The position numbers and the translations under genes were made by a program. From Desulfovibrionaceae bacterium (GTDB taxonomy: Bacteria; Desulfobacterota; Desulfovibrionia; Desulfovibrionales; Desulfovibrionaceae): a DNA stretch of 64,000 bases. The DNA is taken from assembly GCA_009783025.1 (NCBI GenBank), contig WRHY01000001.1, forward strand, positions 124,001 to 188,000, in the 5' to 3' direction. Positions 52,801 to 62,300 of this stretch are shown in pieces. Under the pieces are notes generated by a model. It saw only the letters and a program-made list of their open reading frames with translations, was not told the DNA's origin and searched no databases. Numbering within the stretch: the stretch's first letter is position 1; each line of letters begins with the position of its first letter.

Positions 52801-55800
52801 ATGGTGAAGCGGCCGTAGTACTCGCCATCCGCGGGCATGGTGGTGGTAAAGGTGATGATGGGCTTGCCGTCCTGGTCATAGCCCGCCGGCACCGCGTACA
52901 AGGTGGTCTGCACCGAACCGTCGGGCGCTTCAAAGCCGAAACGCAGTTGCGCGGTCTCGCCCGCATCCGGATCTATGGCCGCCACCTGGCCGCTGAGGCT
53001 ATAGGTGCCGCCGTCTTCCATCAGGACGTAAGAGCCGGCCCCTTGCGTAAATTCGGGGGCGTCGTTGGTGCCATACACGTTAATGGTGATATTGCCGTTG
53101 CCCGTTGCCCCGTGGGGGTCTTGCACGGTGACGGGGAAGTTTTCCTTCACCAGTTGCCCTTCGGTCAGGCTCTGGGCCTTGGCTTCGTCCAAGGTATAGG
53201 TGTAGGAACCGTCCGGCCTGATAGTCAGTGTGCCGTAGGTGCCCTGCATGGTGTAAGAACCGTCCGTGTTGTGGGTAACGGTGCCCGCGGTCGTGTTCGT
53301 GGGCCGGAAGGTCAGGGTGCTGGCGTCATCGTCCGGGTCAAAAGCCTCCAGTTTGCCCTCGAACTGATTCTGGTGCTGGCCCTTGCCAATGCCGCCGTCC
53401 TTGGTGGCCGCGTTTTCGTCATCGCGGCCCTTGGTGCCGTCGTGAACAAAGCCGTCGCGCTCCTTGCCGTCCGTGCCCCAGACGCCTTCTTCCTTCACCG
53501 CGCCCGTAGTGCCGCCGGTGATTTTGGGACTGTCGTTCCGGCCTTCAATGGTCACGCTCACAGTGCCCTTATCGTAAGCGCCGTGTGTATCCTGCACCAC
53601 CACGGTGATGCCGAAGTTGGGGTTGTCGCCCACGTTCAGGCTGTCCACGCACTGGGCGCTGTTGTTCAGCGTGAAGGTATACTTGCCGGTGCCGGAATCA
53701 ATGCTGAAGGTGCCGTAATAGTTGCCGTCCTTGGGCGCTGTTGTTTCCAGGGTGTAACCGCCCTGGCCGTCCGGCACGACGAACAGCGCGTTCACCACAG
53801 CGCCGTTCGGGGTCTCAAGGCCGAAACGCAAATTGCCCTGGTCGTCATCGTCCGGGTCCGTGGCCGTGGCCTGGCCGGAAACGCTGGTGTTGGCCGTGGT
53901 ATTGACCCCTTCTATGGCGACAAGGTCATCGCCCAGTTGCAGGGTGGGCGCGTCGTTGGTGCCATGAACGGTGATATTGATGCTGCCCGTGTTCGTGTCG
54001 TTGGCCGCGCCGGAATTGTCCTGAACAATGACCGGGAACTGTACCTGATGGCTCTGGCCTTCACCCAGGTGGTTGGCGGCGCCGTCATTGAGTTGGAACT
54101 CCCAGTGGCCGTCGGGCCAGATGGTCAGATCGCCGTAGGTGTCATTGATGGTAAAGGAGCCGTCGCCGTTCTGCGTGACGGTCTGGCCCGATCCGGCGGC
54201 GGGCTCGCCCGCGCCGTAGGTCAGTTTATCGCTGTCAGCGTCCGTGGCATGCAAATCGCCGGAAGCGGTCAGTTGATGCTGACCGGCGCCGGTGCCGCCG
54301 TCTTTGGTGGCCGCGTTTTCGTCATCGCGGCCCTGGGTGCCGTCGTGGACATAGCCGTCGCGCTCGCCCGCAGCGTACACGCCGGTTTCCTTCACGTCGC
54401 CGCTGGCGGCAAAGCCGTTTTCATCAACCGTGAACACCGGGCGGTCGTTGACGTTTTCAATGGTGATGCTCAAATTGGCTCTGGCGGAATCGCCGTCGCT
54501 GTCCGTCACGGTGTACGGAATAATGATGGTATGATCGCCGTGTTCCGGCTCATAGGAAGGATTAATCTTAAACTCATAGGAACCGTCGCGGTTCAGGGTG
54601 AGTTCGCCCACCACCTTGTCGCCGTCCATGACGATATAGGTGGGGCCGTTCCCTTGCAGGGTGAACTGGGTTTTGAAATCCTGCTCGGCTTTGGGGTTGT
54701 TGTCCCTGTTTTCGGTGCTCACGCCGCCCACGATCCAGTCCACCGGGTTTTCCCGGTAGCCGTCCGCGCCGGACTGGTCCGCGCCGGACTTGCCGTCCAC
54801 GCCGGTATCGAATTCGCCCGAGGACTGGCCGTCTTTAATCTGTTCGCCCTTGCCTTCAAGCACATTGCCCTTGACCTGGACTTCACTGTAATTCGAGCCG
54901 TCCTCGTGCTCCAGGGTAACGCGCTGGGCATCGTCCATGGCGATGGGGTTGTCGTCCACCACGGTGACGCTCATGCCGGCGGAGGCGGAATTGCCCGCGC
55001 TGTCATGGGCCGTAATGCCGAGCCCGTCCATGACTTCCTGCAGGTTTTCGCCGTTGGGGCCGATGTGCCGTATGGCGTTATCCAGCGTAACCGTGACCTC
55101 GACGTTGTTGTTGCCCGTATAGGTAAAGGTAACAGTTACATCGGGGCTGCTGTCGCCGTCCAGGTCGCGGCCTATGGTGACGCCGTTTTGCAGTTCCTGA
55201 AGGCTGTAGAACCGCCCGCCAATGGTCAATCCGATAAAGTTGGAATTGTTTGTGGTTACATGCAGGACGGAGGTGGCGCTCACCGGGCCGTTTGCCGGAT
55301 TGGTGCCGTTGGGGAGCGCGCTTTCATACAGGATGAAACGGCCGCCGTTGACGCCGGCGCCGCTCCAGGCGCCGTCACCACCGCCCGGCCCGCCCGGTTC
55401 CGTGTTCCAGGCATCGTCACCGCTCCAGGCAACGCCTATGCCGGCGAGCCTGCCCGGACCTTCCATTTCAGGGGTGGGTTCGGTATTACGGCCCCAATAA
55501 TCGGTGCCGAGTTTGCCGAATTTATCCACGCCGTTAAGCAGATTGCCCGGATCATCGGCATAATTGGTGCCGCCGCCCGGAGGGCTGCCGGCGGCAGGAC
55601 CAGCCGCGGTGCTTATATCCAGATCGCTGCCCTCGAAGAAGTCGGCGCTGGCAACTTCCGTGCCGTCGGGCAGAGCGAGGCTCGGCAGGCTTTGGTCGCC
55701 CACCACGAAAAAGTCGGTGACGGTTACTTTGCCGCCGCCGTCCACTTCAAACACCAGGCTGTTGCCGTCGCGGCTGGTGGTGGCGGTGGAGGGGTCAAAA

Positions 55801-55925
55801 TCCAGTTGCAGTGTGCCGCTCGGCGAGGAGACGACAGCGATGTCGGCTCCGCTGCCCGGTTTGGGCACGTGGACAGTCTGACCGGGAATATTTCTATTTT
55901 CGGTGGTGGGAGTGGATTGGCTCAT
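46878..55925 (-). CDS. Giant LapA-like type I-secreted RTX adhesin
   Basis: 3015 aa from ATG 55925, with AAAGGA 6 bases upstream; the frame runs on to 56063 but without a ribosome site. An N-terminal retention-type module (residues ~1-100, PGSGADIAVVSSPSGTLQLD … DGGGKVTVTDFFVV) is followed by T106-A-A-G109-P-A-A-G113, the motif LapG proteases cut between the alanines. A Gly-rich linker follows. Then come about 25 VCBS/cadherin-like repeats with GTNDAPV joints (residues ~270-2650), including nearly identical ~95-aa units near the end. The C-terminus has a Calx-beta-like region, RTX calcium-binding nonapeptides (GGEGNDIIYAGQGDDTLSGG, ~2850) and a secretion signal. It is probably tethered in the outer membrane and released when c-di-GMP falls. 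The T1SS, LapD and LapG genes are not in the window. Confidence 0.9.
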   Translation of the reverse strand: MSQSTPTTENRNIPGQTVHVPKPGSGADIAVVSSPSGTLQLDFDPSTATTSRDGNSLVFEVDGGGKVTVTDFFVVGDQSLPSLALPDGTEVASADFFEGSDLDISTAAGPAAGSPPGGGTNYADDPGNLLNGVDKFGKLGTDYWGRNTEPTPEMEGPGRLAGIGVAWSGDDAWNTEPGGPGGGDGAWSGAGVNGGRFILYESALPNGTNPANGPVSATSVLHVTTNNSNFIGLTIGGRFYSLQELQNGVTIGRDLDGDSSPDVTVTFTYTGNNNVEVTVTLDNAIRHIGPNGENLQEVMDGLGITAHDSAGNSASAGMSVTVVDDNPIAMDDAQRVTLEHEDGSNYSEVQVKGNVLEGKGEQIKDGQSSGEFDTGVDGKSGADQSGADGYRENPVDWIVGGVSTENRDNNPKAEQDFKTQFTLQGNGPTYIVMDGDKVVGELTLNRDGSYEFKINPSYEPEHGDHTIIIPYTVTDSDGDSARANLSITIENVNDRPVFTVDENGFAASGDVKETGVYAAGERDGYVHDGTQGRDDENAATKDGGTGAGQHQLTASGDLHATDADSDKLTYGAGEPAAGSGQTVTQNGDGSFTINDTYGDLTIWPDGHWEFQLNDGAANHLGEGQSHQVQFPVIVQDNSGAANDTNTGSINITVHGTNDAPTLQLGDDLVAIEGVNTTANTSVSGQATATDPDDDDQGNLRFGLETPNGAVVNALFVVPDGQGGYTLETTAPKDGNYYGTFSIDSGTGKYTFTLNNSAQCVDSLNVGDNPNFGITVVVQDTHGAYDKGTVSVTIEGRNDSPKITGGTTGAVKEEGVWGTDGKERDGFVHDGTKGRDDENAATKDGGIGKGQHQNQFEGKLEAFDPDDDASTLTFRPTNTTAGTVTHNTDGSYTMQGTYGTLTIRPDGSYTYTLDEAKAQSLTEGQLVKENFPVTVQDPHGATGNGNITINVYGTNDAPEFTQGAGSYVLMEDGGTYSLSGQVAAIDPDAGETAQLRFGFEAPDGSVQTTLYAVPAGYDQDGKPIITFTTTMPADGEYYGRFTIDPVSGQYKFEMNNNAKCVQGLGEGEFADIHLTVVVQDPHGAYDKSDLNVRIDGADDLPTINMDLLNPSQTVIEAGVEPGGNKDYAGKPTVSGTIHATDPDIHDEIIYKVQDKDGNWHNLNEECKDGPLVFETGHGTVVITDNGNGSYHYEYTLNNNDPAVNGLNRQDTMGDGFPLRVENQNGQGVDANIKITIVGTNDRPIVESNEIFVDKQDARDGTFSGRVMVSDPDTGDHGNTASELAEGAYNLKVTGEGGKNFVALYDEHGREVGTAEIKPDGSYTINLNSLGKSLLLAMAEGEFLDVHTVIRVTDKEGAWSETDVTWKVEGTDDAPTLGSPSVSMREDGWLSGRPVILVDGKLVPNPAYDEDKGNDSINGQLKAGSVDKFADGADQFTYSMPGDADHDGVMWVMPDGKVTDTPPAPGADYIGVVELQPDGKWTFTLNNDSDTVNKLRPGEELNIKIPVHVEDDRGYSSNANINIKIDGTNDRPSIDQAPDLNLNQNPDNPHAADSYIISGQALASDPDNVVYRPDASGGNLGGATQNAGSSEITFCFIDPKTGQPVQSLQLEHGSVSIDPKTGVYTYTFNVFDNDNFDPATGKTFQPMSDSFTIYARDKSGAYSEPQDVNVKIGEIDQWTRGPGGPGEAPTLDAGDGFTVWEDNRDYSGHGDQSVVGEGKVSGDTGYCFLDASGNRVQSVPAMGEDGRVYGSFVINPITGEYKLILNNGSDFVQELNEGEMVNLKQPTVVSWNGGKTDMPPHQVGGTEDTPEFADKFPSHSLTEGKDQNGGDSVNGKLDATDLDRDEVLTYGPKNPTADNVTDNGDGTFTIKGAWGELVINAETGAYTYTTYPGVNIPHGSHMERFDVVVKDAVGRGETDLDASIGTDNAQIKINVTGLNTPPEYIGPGLSALYVKEDVYTSEDGQFVLASGKINQSDFFDEDGDTLSFGVSTAENGASNQPYAIGQYGTLFMKPDGTYEYRLNNDMKDVQGLKEGQFLEEKFFIIADDGYGGKTSVPIVVKIEGTNDDPMLSLNDPSGKLFGGGVSLDMVVGGQIGEDQFSIGGKGVATDVDASDTHFVFSFGKDADGNIVTEVDAYATINGKEMVVGKFVIDPDSGAYKFVADKNLEHLKGGEQISIKGTVVVESFDDNGNSGGTASAEVTVNITGTNSAPIMDTVVIGMKEDSGDYVAKGNLADHTYDPDADEGDLNSFAVKAGSGVVQTGPNTWEGKYGTLTLHPDGTYTYTLHNDKVQELAEGEHDYDNFTIIVKDQYGASSQSTLSVDIEGTNDAPVLDNIKLAQVEDGASVGGQFHGTDVDHGAVLTYSVAEGVEDDGREGFDHKVTGEYGTLYYNSQTGAYEYVADNSEHLSKGEKVSESFEVTVTDEHGATDSKDLNVNLTGTNKDPVLDPIVSGETEEGGAYVTGQFHATDVNVNDVLTYSVDGAVNNTDPAHAGFDKVAHGEHGTLYYNSQTGEYQYEAGRELAEGQIGSEDFVVRVSDGQGGSDSTGLHIDVTGTNEAPVLDVIAGVDVSEGAVVSGQFHGTDVDQGAVLTYSVAGAAADDSRSGFDHKVTGEHGNLYYNSATGAYEYVAHNANQLSQDAPKESFAVTVTDEHGAADTKDMDVSLAGHDKANLVFTQGTGTAITEGSGAISFNMAMMSGSGTPMTADQDMTVTFVLTSTAIFDWDAANLAGIQHEPNPGGGWLVTATLPAGESTAEITLPTLDAPGFQGERSVIISDMEVSGDGLGSHITVQGESEFTYTVQDPASFHLESGETFDGSASQHGLEIYGSGENEITGSAHGDVIHAGDQGSTIHGGEGNDIIYAGQGDDTLSGGGGNDIFAWESDKLGGSDTILDFDFNYQRNDSGGLEALDGMFNDKIQINFQDLLGEHNDGSLGALLQGLTDVGGKFSYSTEQGGFTAEFTSSNELQITLTSADDATLQTITVQSSNTFHDSIQDMGSDEAAAILQQILICSSTD
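53391..53461 (-). repeat. Internal adhesin repeat, copy A
   Basis: Encodes DGFVHDGTKGRDDENAATKD. The DNA is nearly identical to 54293-54364, about 900 bp away, marking a recently duplicated module boundary. Confidence 0.7.
54293..54364 (-). repeat. Internal adhesin repeat, copy B
   Basis: Encodes DGYVHDGTQGRDDENAATKD. Partner of 53391-53461; the conserved DNA allows recombination that would delete or add a ~300-residue module. Confidence 0.7.
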
Positions 55926-56258
55926 GGCGTATCCTTTCTTAATAAAGATATTTGGTGTGTATCCCCAAAAGTCCGTACCGCTAAAAAGCGATACGAAAGC
56001 CCTGGTTCGGCGTTTTCTCAAGAGGTACGTGCGGTGGTGATGTTCTGGAAAGAAAGCCCGCAATCTTTATTTTCGTGCCGGACACGAATCGATTGCATCC
56101 CCCGGCCCTCAAGCCAGATTAATCGGCAACGTAATCCCCCTGGATCAATACGCCAAAAACATGTCGTAGCTAGAAAAGTCATTATATAATATAGTCACGA
56201 CATGATTCCCATATACACCATGAAGAACTAAATTGAAATAAAAAAATGTCAATAACTG
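55926..56258 (-). promoter_or_regulatory. Upstream region of adhesin gene 1
   Basis: About 330 bp between the two adhesin genes. The part at 56170-56260 is A+T-rich and contains, on the minus strand, a TATAAT-like -10 at about 56183 without a good -35. An imperfect palindrome TTCGTGCCGGACACGAA lies near 56074-56090 and could be an operator. No gene is seen. Confidence 0.35.
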
Positions 56259-56285
56259 AAGAACCCCCGCTATGCGGGGGTTCTT
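56259..56285 (-). terminator. Intrinsic terminator of adhesin gene 2
   Basis: Same 12-bp AAGAACCCCCGC stem and 3-base loop as at 46807-46833, 44 bp after the stop codon. On the minus strand it is followed by CAGTTATTG. It separates the two adhesin transcription units. Confidence 0.85.
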
Positions 56286-56329
56286 GTTAGGGGGTTGCAT
56301 CTTTCCGCCGGAGCGGGAGCGGTTATGGT

Positions 56330-59300
56330 TTAACTGTTGTTGATCAGGATCTGTTGCAGGATGGCCTGAGCTTCCGTAAGGCTCACGTTCGAGATATCAC
56401 CAAGGAACGCGTTCCCGGAATTCACGATGATGTCCTGAGTGACCCCGCTTTCATGGCCGGTAAACATAATCTCCAGTCGGTTGGTATCCAGGAACGAGAC
56501 CGTGAAGCCGCTGTCCGTACCAAACTTGTTGCCGCCAAGGTCGTGCAGGCCATCCAGCAAAGCTGTCAGGCTGCCGCTGTCATCGCCCAGCAGATCCTGG
56601 AAGTTAAGCTGGATCTTGTCGTTATCCATGCCGACAATAGCGTCCAGCTTGCCAGTTTCGCTGTTCCACTGGTAGTTGAAGTCGAAGTCCATAATGGTAT
56701 CCGACCCGCCAAGCCTGTCGGCTTCCCAGGCGAAGATATCACTGCCCGTGCCGCCGAAGAGGATGTCGTCCCCGTGGCCCGCGTAGATGATGTCATCGCC
56801 GCCGCCGCCGTGGATCTCGTTACCACCCTGTCCGCCGTATATCACGTCATCGCCGGCGCCGCCGTAGACGTGCAGGTAATCACCGGTGACATGGGAGAAG
56901 TCCGCCGTGCCGTCAACATACTCCACGCGATAGGCAAAGTCGCCGTGGGCGGGGTCGATGCCGGCCGTTCCGCTGAGCACCTCCGTACCACCGTTTTCCT
57001 GCGCAACCGCATGGAAATCAATGGCGCGATCCGTACCGTCCCAGGAACTGTCAGCCCTGATGGCCAGGGTGATCTCCGGCGTTTCCACGTTGGAAGCAAC
57101 ATCCATCCTGTAGTAGTCGCCGGCGGGCAGCCCGTAGACGTTCCCGTCGCCAAGCGTGACCGTGGTATAGACCGCGCCGCTGTCCAGGAAGAGCCCCACA
57201 GGCAGTGTAAACAGGAAGAAGTGCTGCTCCGAGCCGTCATGGTCCGGGAAGGTCGCCTTCAACACCATGTTGTAAATGCCCGCGTCTGCCGCGCTGAACT
57301 GGCCGTCGAAACCGGGATCCTCAGGCGGAGTGGCCACGCCCTCGACCACGATGTTCGCGGAACCGGTGATGCTTTCGGCAGGAGTGCTGCCAGTCCCTAT
57401 CTTCACGTCGCCGGAAGCGGTGTCGATAACATCCACCTTCACGGACGGGTTGTAATTGCCGCTCCAGTATGGGGACGGACGGAACTCCAGCTTGGAGGTG
57501 TCAAAGTTCGGATCGGTGATCGTCACCCAGCCGCCTGAAGCGGAGATTTCCGTCGGGCCGTTGCCGTCGCCAAAGTCATACCAGATACTGCCCTTGGTTC
57601 CGGGATCCGTGATCATCACCTTGGTGATGGCCTCGTTCGCGCCGTTGGGCACGAGGTTGATGAAGACGCTGCCGCCGCTGCCGTCGTTCTCGTAGATCGG
57701 GTTGGCAGCGTTGTACGGATTGCCGTCACCGTCATACAGGGCCACGCTGACCGAGGTGCTTGTGGCCACGCCGACATTGAACGTGTATTCTTCTATCGTT
57801 TCAGCCCAGTTGTTGCTCAGGGTGAGTTCCTTGTCTCCATCCGGACGGACGAAGGCTTCCACGGAGATACCGCCGACCTTAACCGAGTGTTCCCAGTCAG
57901 CGTTCTTCGAGGGCATGGTCACCACGAATGTCACGTCGGCATTGGCCACCCCCGCGGGGATCTCGACCGCAAAGTACGCCGTGCCGTCCTTGCCGTAAAT
58001 CAGGATGATATCCTTTGCCGCAACCCAATCTCCGTTGACATACGCGCCGTCGCAGGACCATTCGTTACCGCGCTGGAACACGGCGTAATGCACTTCGCCG
58101 TGCGTGCCGTCGTCCTCAAAAGTGAGCTGGATGTTGACATGGGCTTTTTCGCCGCTCTTGGCCGCGGTCCAGCCTTCTTCCCCATAGGTGACGCCGACAT
58201 CATCGCCGAGTGTGGGAGCCTGAGCCACCGCGTCGACAACGATCGTCGACTTGGCACTCGCATCTCCCCTTTCACCGGAAAGCGGATCATAGGCTGTGAT
58301 GCTCCAGTTGACGCCCACGTCAGTGCTGTCGTGACTCGTGGAATGATACTGGAAGCCCTGGTTGATCAGGCCAAGGGTTCCCTGGTTGATCGGGTCGGTG
58401 AAAGTGATTGTTACCACGCCGTTTGCGTCCGGTCCGTTCACAGAGATGCCCTTGGCGGGATCCGTGACGATCGGATCTCCGTTGCCGTACTTCAGCTCGC
58501 CGCTGCCGGCGTTGTAGCGCAAGGTAAAGGATTCGATAACGTCATTCTCGTCGTGGGTGATGGTAACGGGCATGAAGCCGTAGGGGAGCGTCCCGTCGGG
58601 CAGGCCGGTCACGTCACCGTTCTCGTATGCGCCACGAATAGCGCCGATCGTGACTTTGACGTCACAGGTGGAGATCTTGAACTCAAGCCAGCCATCCTGG
58701 TTGACAGCCACGTTGTTGTCGGCGGTCACTTCCTGGTTGTTGGGGTCGTCTCTGTAGCCGGTTTCGACCGCCATGGTCCCAGTCTTCAGCTTGTAGATAT
58801 CCGAACCGTCCTTGACGCCGCCGTCTTCAGGGGTCTTCCCATCCTCGGTGCCGGTGCGCTTCGACTCGTTCGTGTTATGCGCCATGCTGTTATCAACGCG
58901 GATGCTGACGTCCATCTCCCATTTGCCGGTAGCAGAATTGAAGGTTGCCTTGCTGTAGTCAATCGGGAGCTTGTAGTAGGTGGTATCGCCGACCTGGATG
59001 AGATCGGCGGGGTTGGCGCCTACCACGTAGATGCCGGGCTGCTTTTCCACCAACAGGTAGTGGTCTTCGCTGCCGTCGCTGTCAGGGAAGAGGAAAGGCA
59101 CCTTGATGGTGACGGTATCATTGGCGCCGGGACCGTAGCCTATGGCCTCGTCATAGTTGCCCACGCTATCCAGTGCTCCCGGTTGCGCAACCGCGTCAAC
59201 CACCATGTCTTCGGTGCCGCTGTTGATTGTCTGCGGGTTGCCGCTTGGCCTTTGAATCTGCCAGGAAATGCTCACATCGGCGTCAGAGTAGTTGTAGTGC

Positions 59301-62300
59301 GCTTTCGGGTCATAGTTGCCGGACACGATATCGCCGTTATTGCCCGCGGAGAAGTCGCCGGGGCGGAAGTAGACGGTATCGGCATTGAGGTTAACGCCTT
59401 GACTGCTGTTGCTGTGGTGCGTGATGGTCACAACATAGTTTCCGCTGCCGTCCAGAGCGATGCTCACGCCATTGGGCCACCCGGCCGGACCCGTTTCGAT
59501 CACCAGGGGCTGGCCATCGATTACGATGGTTCCTTCCTTGGGATTGAAGGTCAGGACGATCAGGTCGTTGTTGCGGACAGGCGTGTCCTCACAGGCCCGG
59601 ATTATGCCGTCGCCCAGGTTGACATTGCCTGCCGTGCCGTGGTCCTGGCCGATATGCGCATTCTCGGTGCCGTTCTCATAGGCGTGAGTGAACACGATGT
59701 GCGGGTAGCTGCCGTGGTGGTCGTGTCCCTGGCCGGGCACAGTTATCACCACGCCTTCCTTGACGGCCGTGTTGTTGTGATAGGTCAGTTCTCCGGCGTC
59801 GCCTTCGCCCACCTTTTCAATCGCGACGGCCGAGACTTCGATCGAAGCGCCGTTTTTGAGGTAGGTATTGCCGAGGTTGATCGTGAGCTCCATGCCAGGC
59901 TTGAGCACGCCATTATCGTCAAGGAAGTGGGAGGCCGGGATCTTGATATACTGATGGACTACGCCGTCAGCACCCTTGGCATAGAAGATCTCGGTGAAGT
60001 ACACAGGCTTCCCGTCATCGCCGAGGATCGAAACCTCCGCGCCGGGGACGTACTTGACCAGCACGAACTGGTCCTCTGAGCCGTCCTTGTCAGGGTAATC
60101 CAGCTTTCCTATTTTGACGGTATAGGCATAGCTGCCGTTATCGTCGACAGCCACCACGAACTCGGGCAGTTGGGCTACCGCGTCCACGATCATATCCATC
60201 TTGCCGTGGTTGTTCGGGGCATGACCGCTGTCATGGTTGGTAACTGTGTAGTTGTATGAGATCGAGAGATCCAGGTCGTCCGTGCCCGAGAGCGTGTTGA
60301 AGTCCGTTTCCGGGATGAACTGCATTTTTCCGCCGTTCAACAGAGCCAGAATCTGCGCATCGGAAAGCGCGCCGCCCCCGAATACCCAACCCAGGCCGGG
60401 CACGTAGCCGTCCGGGCCGGCATCCTTAAATGCCGCCTCCAGGGCCTGCCACTCCGCATCGCTGGTCGGGTACTTCCCCGACTCAATCAGGTACAGTGTG
60501 CCCCTGTCGCTTCCATCCGCGCCCTTGGGCAAGGTGATGGACAACGAATCCAGGGTGTCGCGTACCCCGCTGCCGGGAGTGTTGCTCAGCACCCAATTTC
60601 CATCAGCGTCTTTTACCGTGCTGATGCTGGACGAGAAGCCGAACATAAGCTGGGCGCCCCAGGCGCGGGCATCCGAACCCACGTTGGCTCCGGGCTGGTC
60701 GCCTTCATACAGGTGATTCGAGCTCTTGATGCTGACGCTGCCCGCCGCAGCGTACTTGAATTCAACCTCGATTTGATTCTGGGACAGGTTATTGTCGTTG
60801 CGGATGCCCTGCTCCGTGCCGCCGGGGCGGCCGATGGCCTCTTCCAGATCGTGGGCGTCAGCGCGGATAGTGACCGAACCGTTGTTGGAAGTGCCGTTGT
60901 ATTTGACGGTCAGATCCAGTATGCCGTTCTCGCACTTTTGCAGGTGTTCATTGGCTACGGGCACCTTGATATAAATCTTGCCGCCGTCGAGTTGAAATAC
61001 CGGAGGCTGCGGGATTGTAATAGTGCCGACCTTGGTAACGCCGTTTTCCACATACGTATATGTGAGACAGTTCGGGTTCTGGTAATCGAGAGCGGCAACA
61101 TCCGGATTCCACTCCAGGAACAGGTAGTGCTGCTGGGAATCGTCCGTAAAATCCTGGAACATGATGCTGGCCTCGACCTCCACCGGCGTCCTGGGCGTGA
61201 GGTATTCGTAACGGGCGCCGTCCTCATCGCCGGGTATCTCCTTGCCGACGGTGGTGTAATGGCCGAATTCCGGCTGCTGGGCCACAGCGTCCACAATGAT
61301 GTAGTCGCCGCCGCCCGTCAGGTTTTTGTAGGTGGTGTCGCTGTCCAGAAGGTCGTCGCTCACGCCGGGAGATTTCCAGCTTGTGCTTTCACCGGAACGG
61401 TCGTCCGTGATCGTGACAATATAGTCAACGGTGATGTCCTCGCCGTTGCCGTTGTTGCCCGGGAAGAAAGGCAGCTTGACCTCGCCGCCGTCGTTGCCCG
61501 TGATCTCCATCTTGATGGAGTAGGTGCCGTCACCATTGTCAACGATGCTTTGCACTGTCCAGTTGCCGCCACCGCCCAGAACCCATTCGCCCGTGGCCGC
61601 GTCATATTCGTAGCCGACCTGGAGGGGAGCTCCTTCCTGAGCCACGACCCACTCGCCCGTGGCCGGGTCATAGGTGTACCTGTCCTCGGCGAGCATCAAG
61701 TTCACCGGGGGGTTGCCCGCCTTGAAGATGAACTCCACCTGCGCTGTTTCACCCTTGTGCAGGCCGGCCAGGCTGATATAACCCAGGTGAACGGTATAAT
61801 CACCCTTGTCGGCGTCAGGCGTGCCGTTCTCGTACACCACGGTGGCCGAGAAAGAGGGACTTGAGGTGACCACGCCCACATCGAATTTGATGGACCCGAG
61901 ATTGTCGGCGTAGTTGTTATCCAGATACACTTCGCGCGACGGGGTATCGCCGGTGGCGTTGCCGCCGTCGGTCAGCGTGCGCCCTTCAGACTCCTCGGCA
62001 TAGCCGCCGACGTTGATCGTGACCGTGCCGTCCCTGCCAAGATTCGTCGGAGCATTAATAACGACTTCCTGGACAGTGGCCTTGCCGTCGGTACCTTGCA
62101 GCAACTCGTTCAGCACGGGCAGTTTGCAATAGGTGCTCGAGCCGCCCGCGTTGGGGGTGGTGGTGCTGACGCCGTTTATTGCCTGGGCCACCCAGTTGGG
62201 AGCAAGATTGGCAACGAGAGCGGGGTTGTCGGAAACACCGGCACTGTTAATGGTCACAATCGTGCCGTCAGGAAACTCCAGGGTGATGTAGGATTTGCCA

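Noticed and set aside
47370..56189. Long plus-strand frames (over 1000 codons) opposite adhesin 1, and similar ones opposite adhesin 2
   Set aside because: They are exact complements of the adhesin genes, with odd compositions (Val/Gly/His/Arg-rich), no ribosome sites and no domains; the high GC third position keeps antisense frames open.
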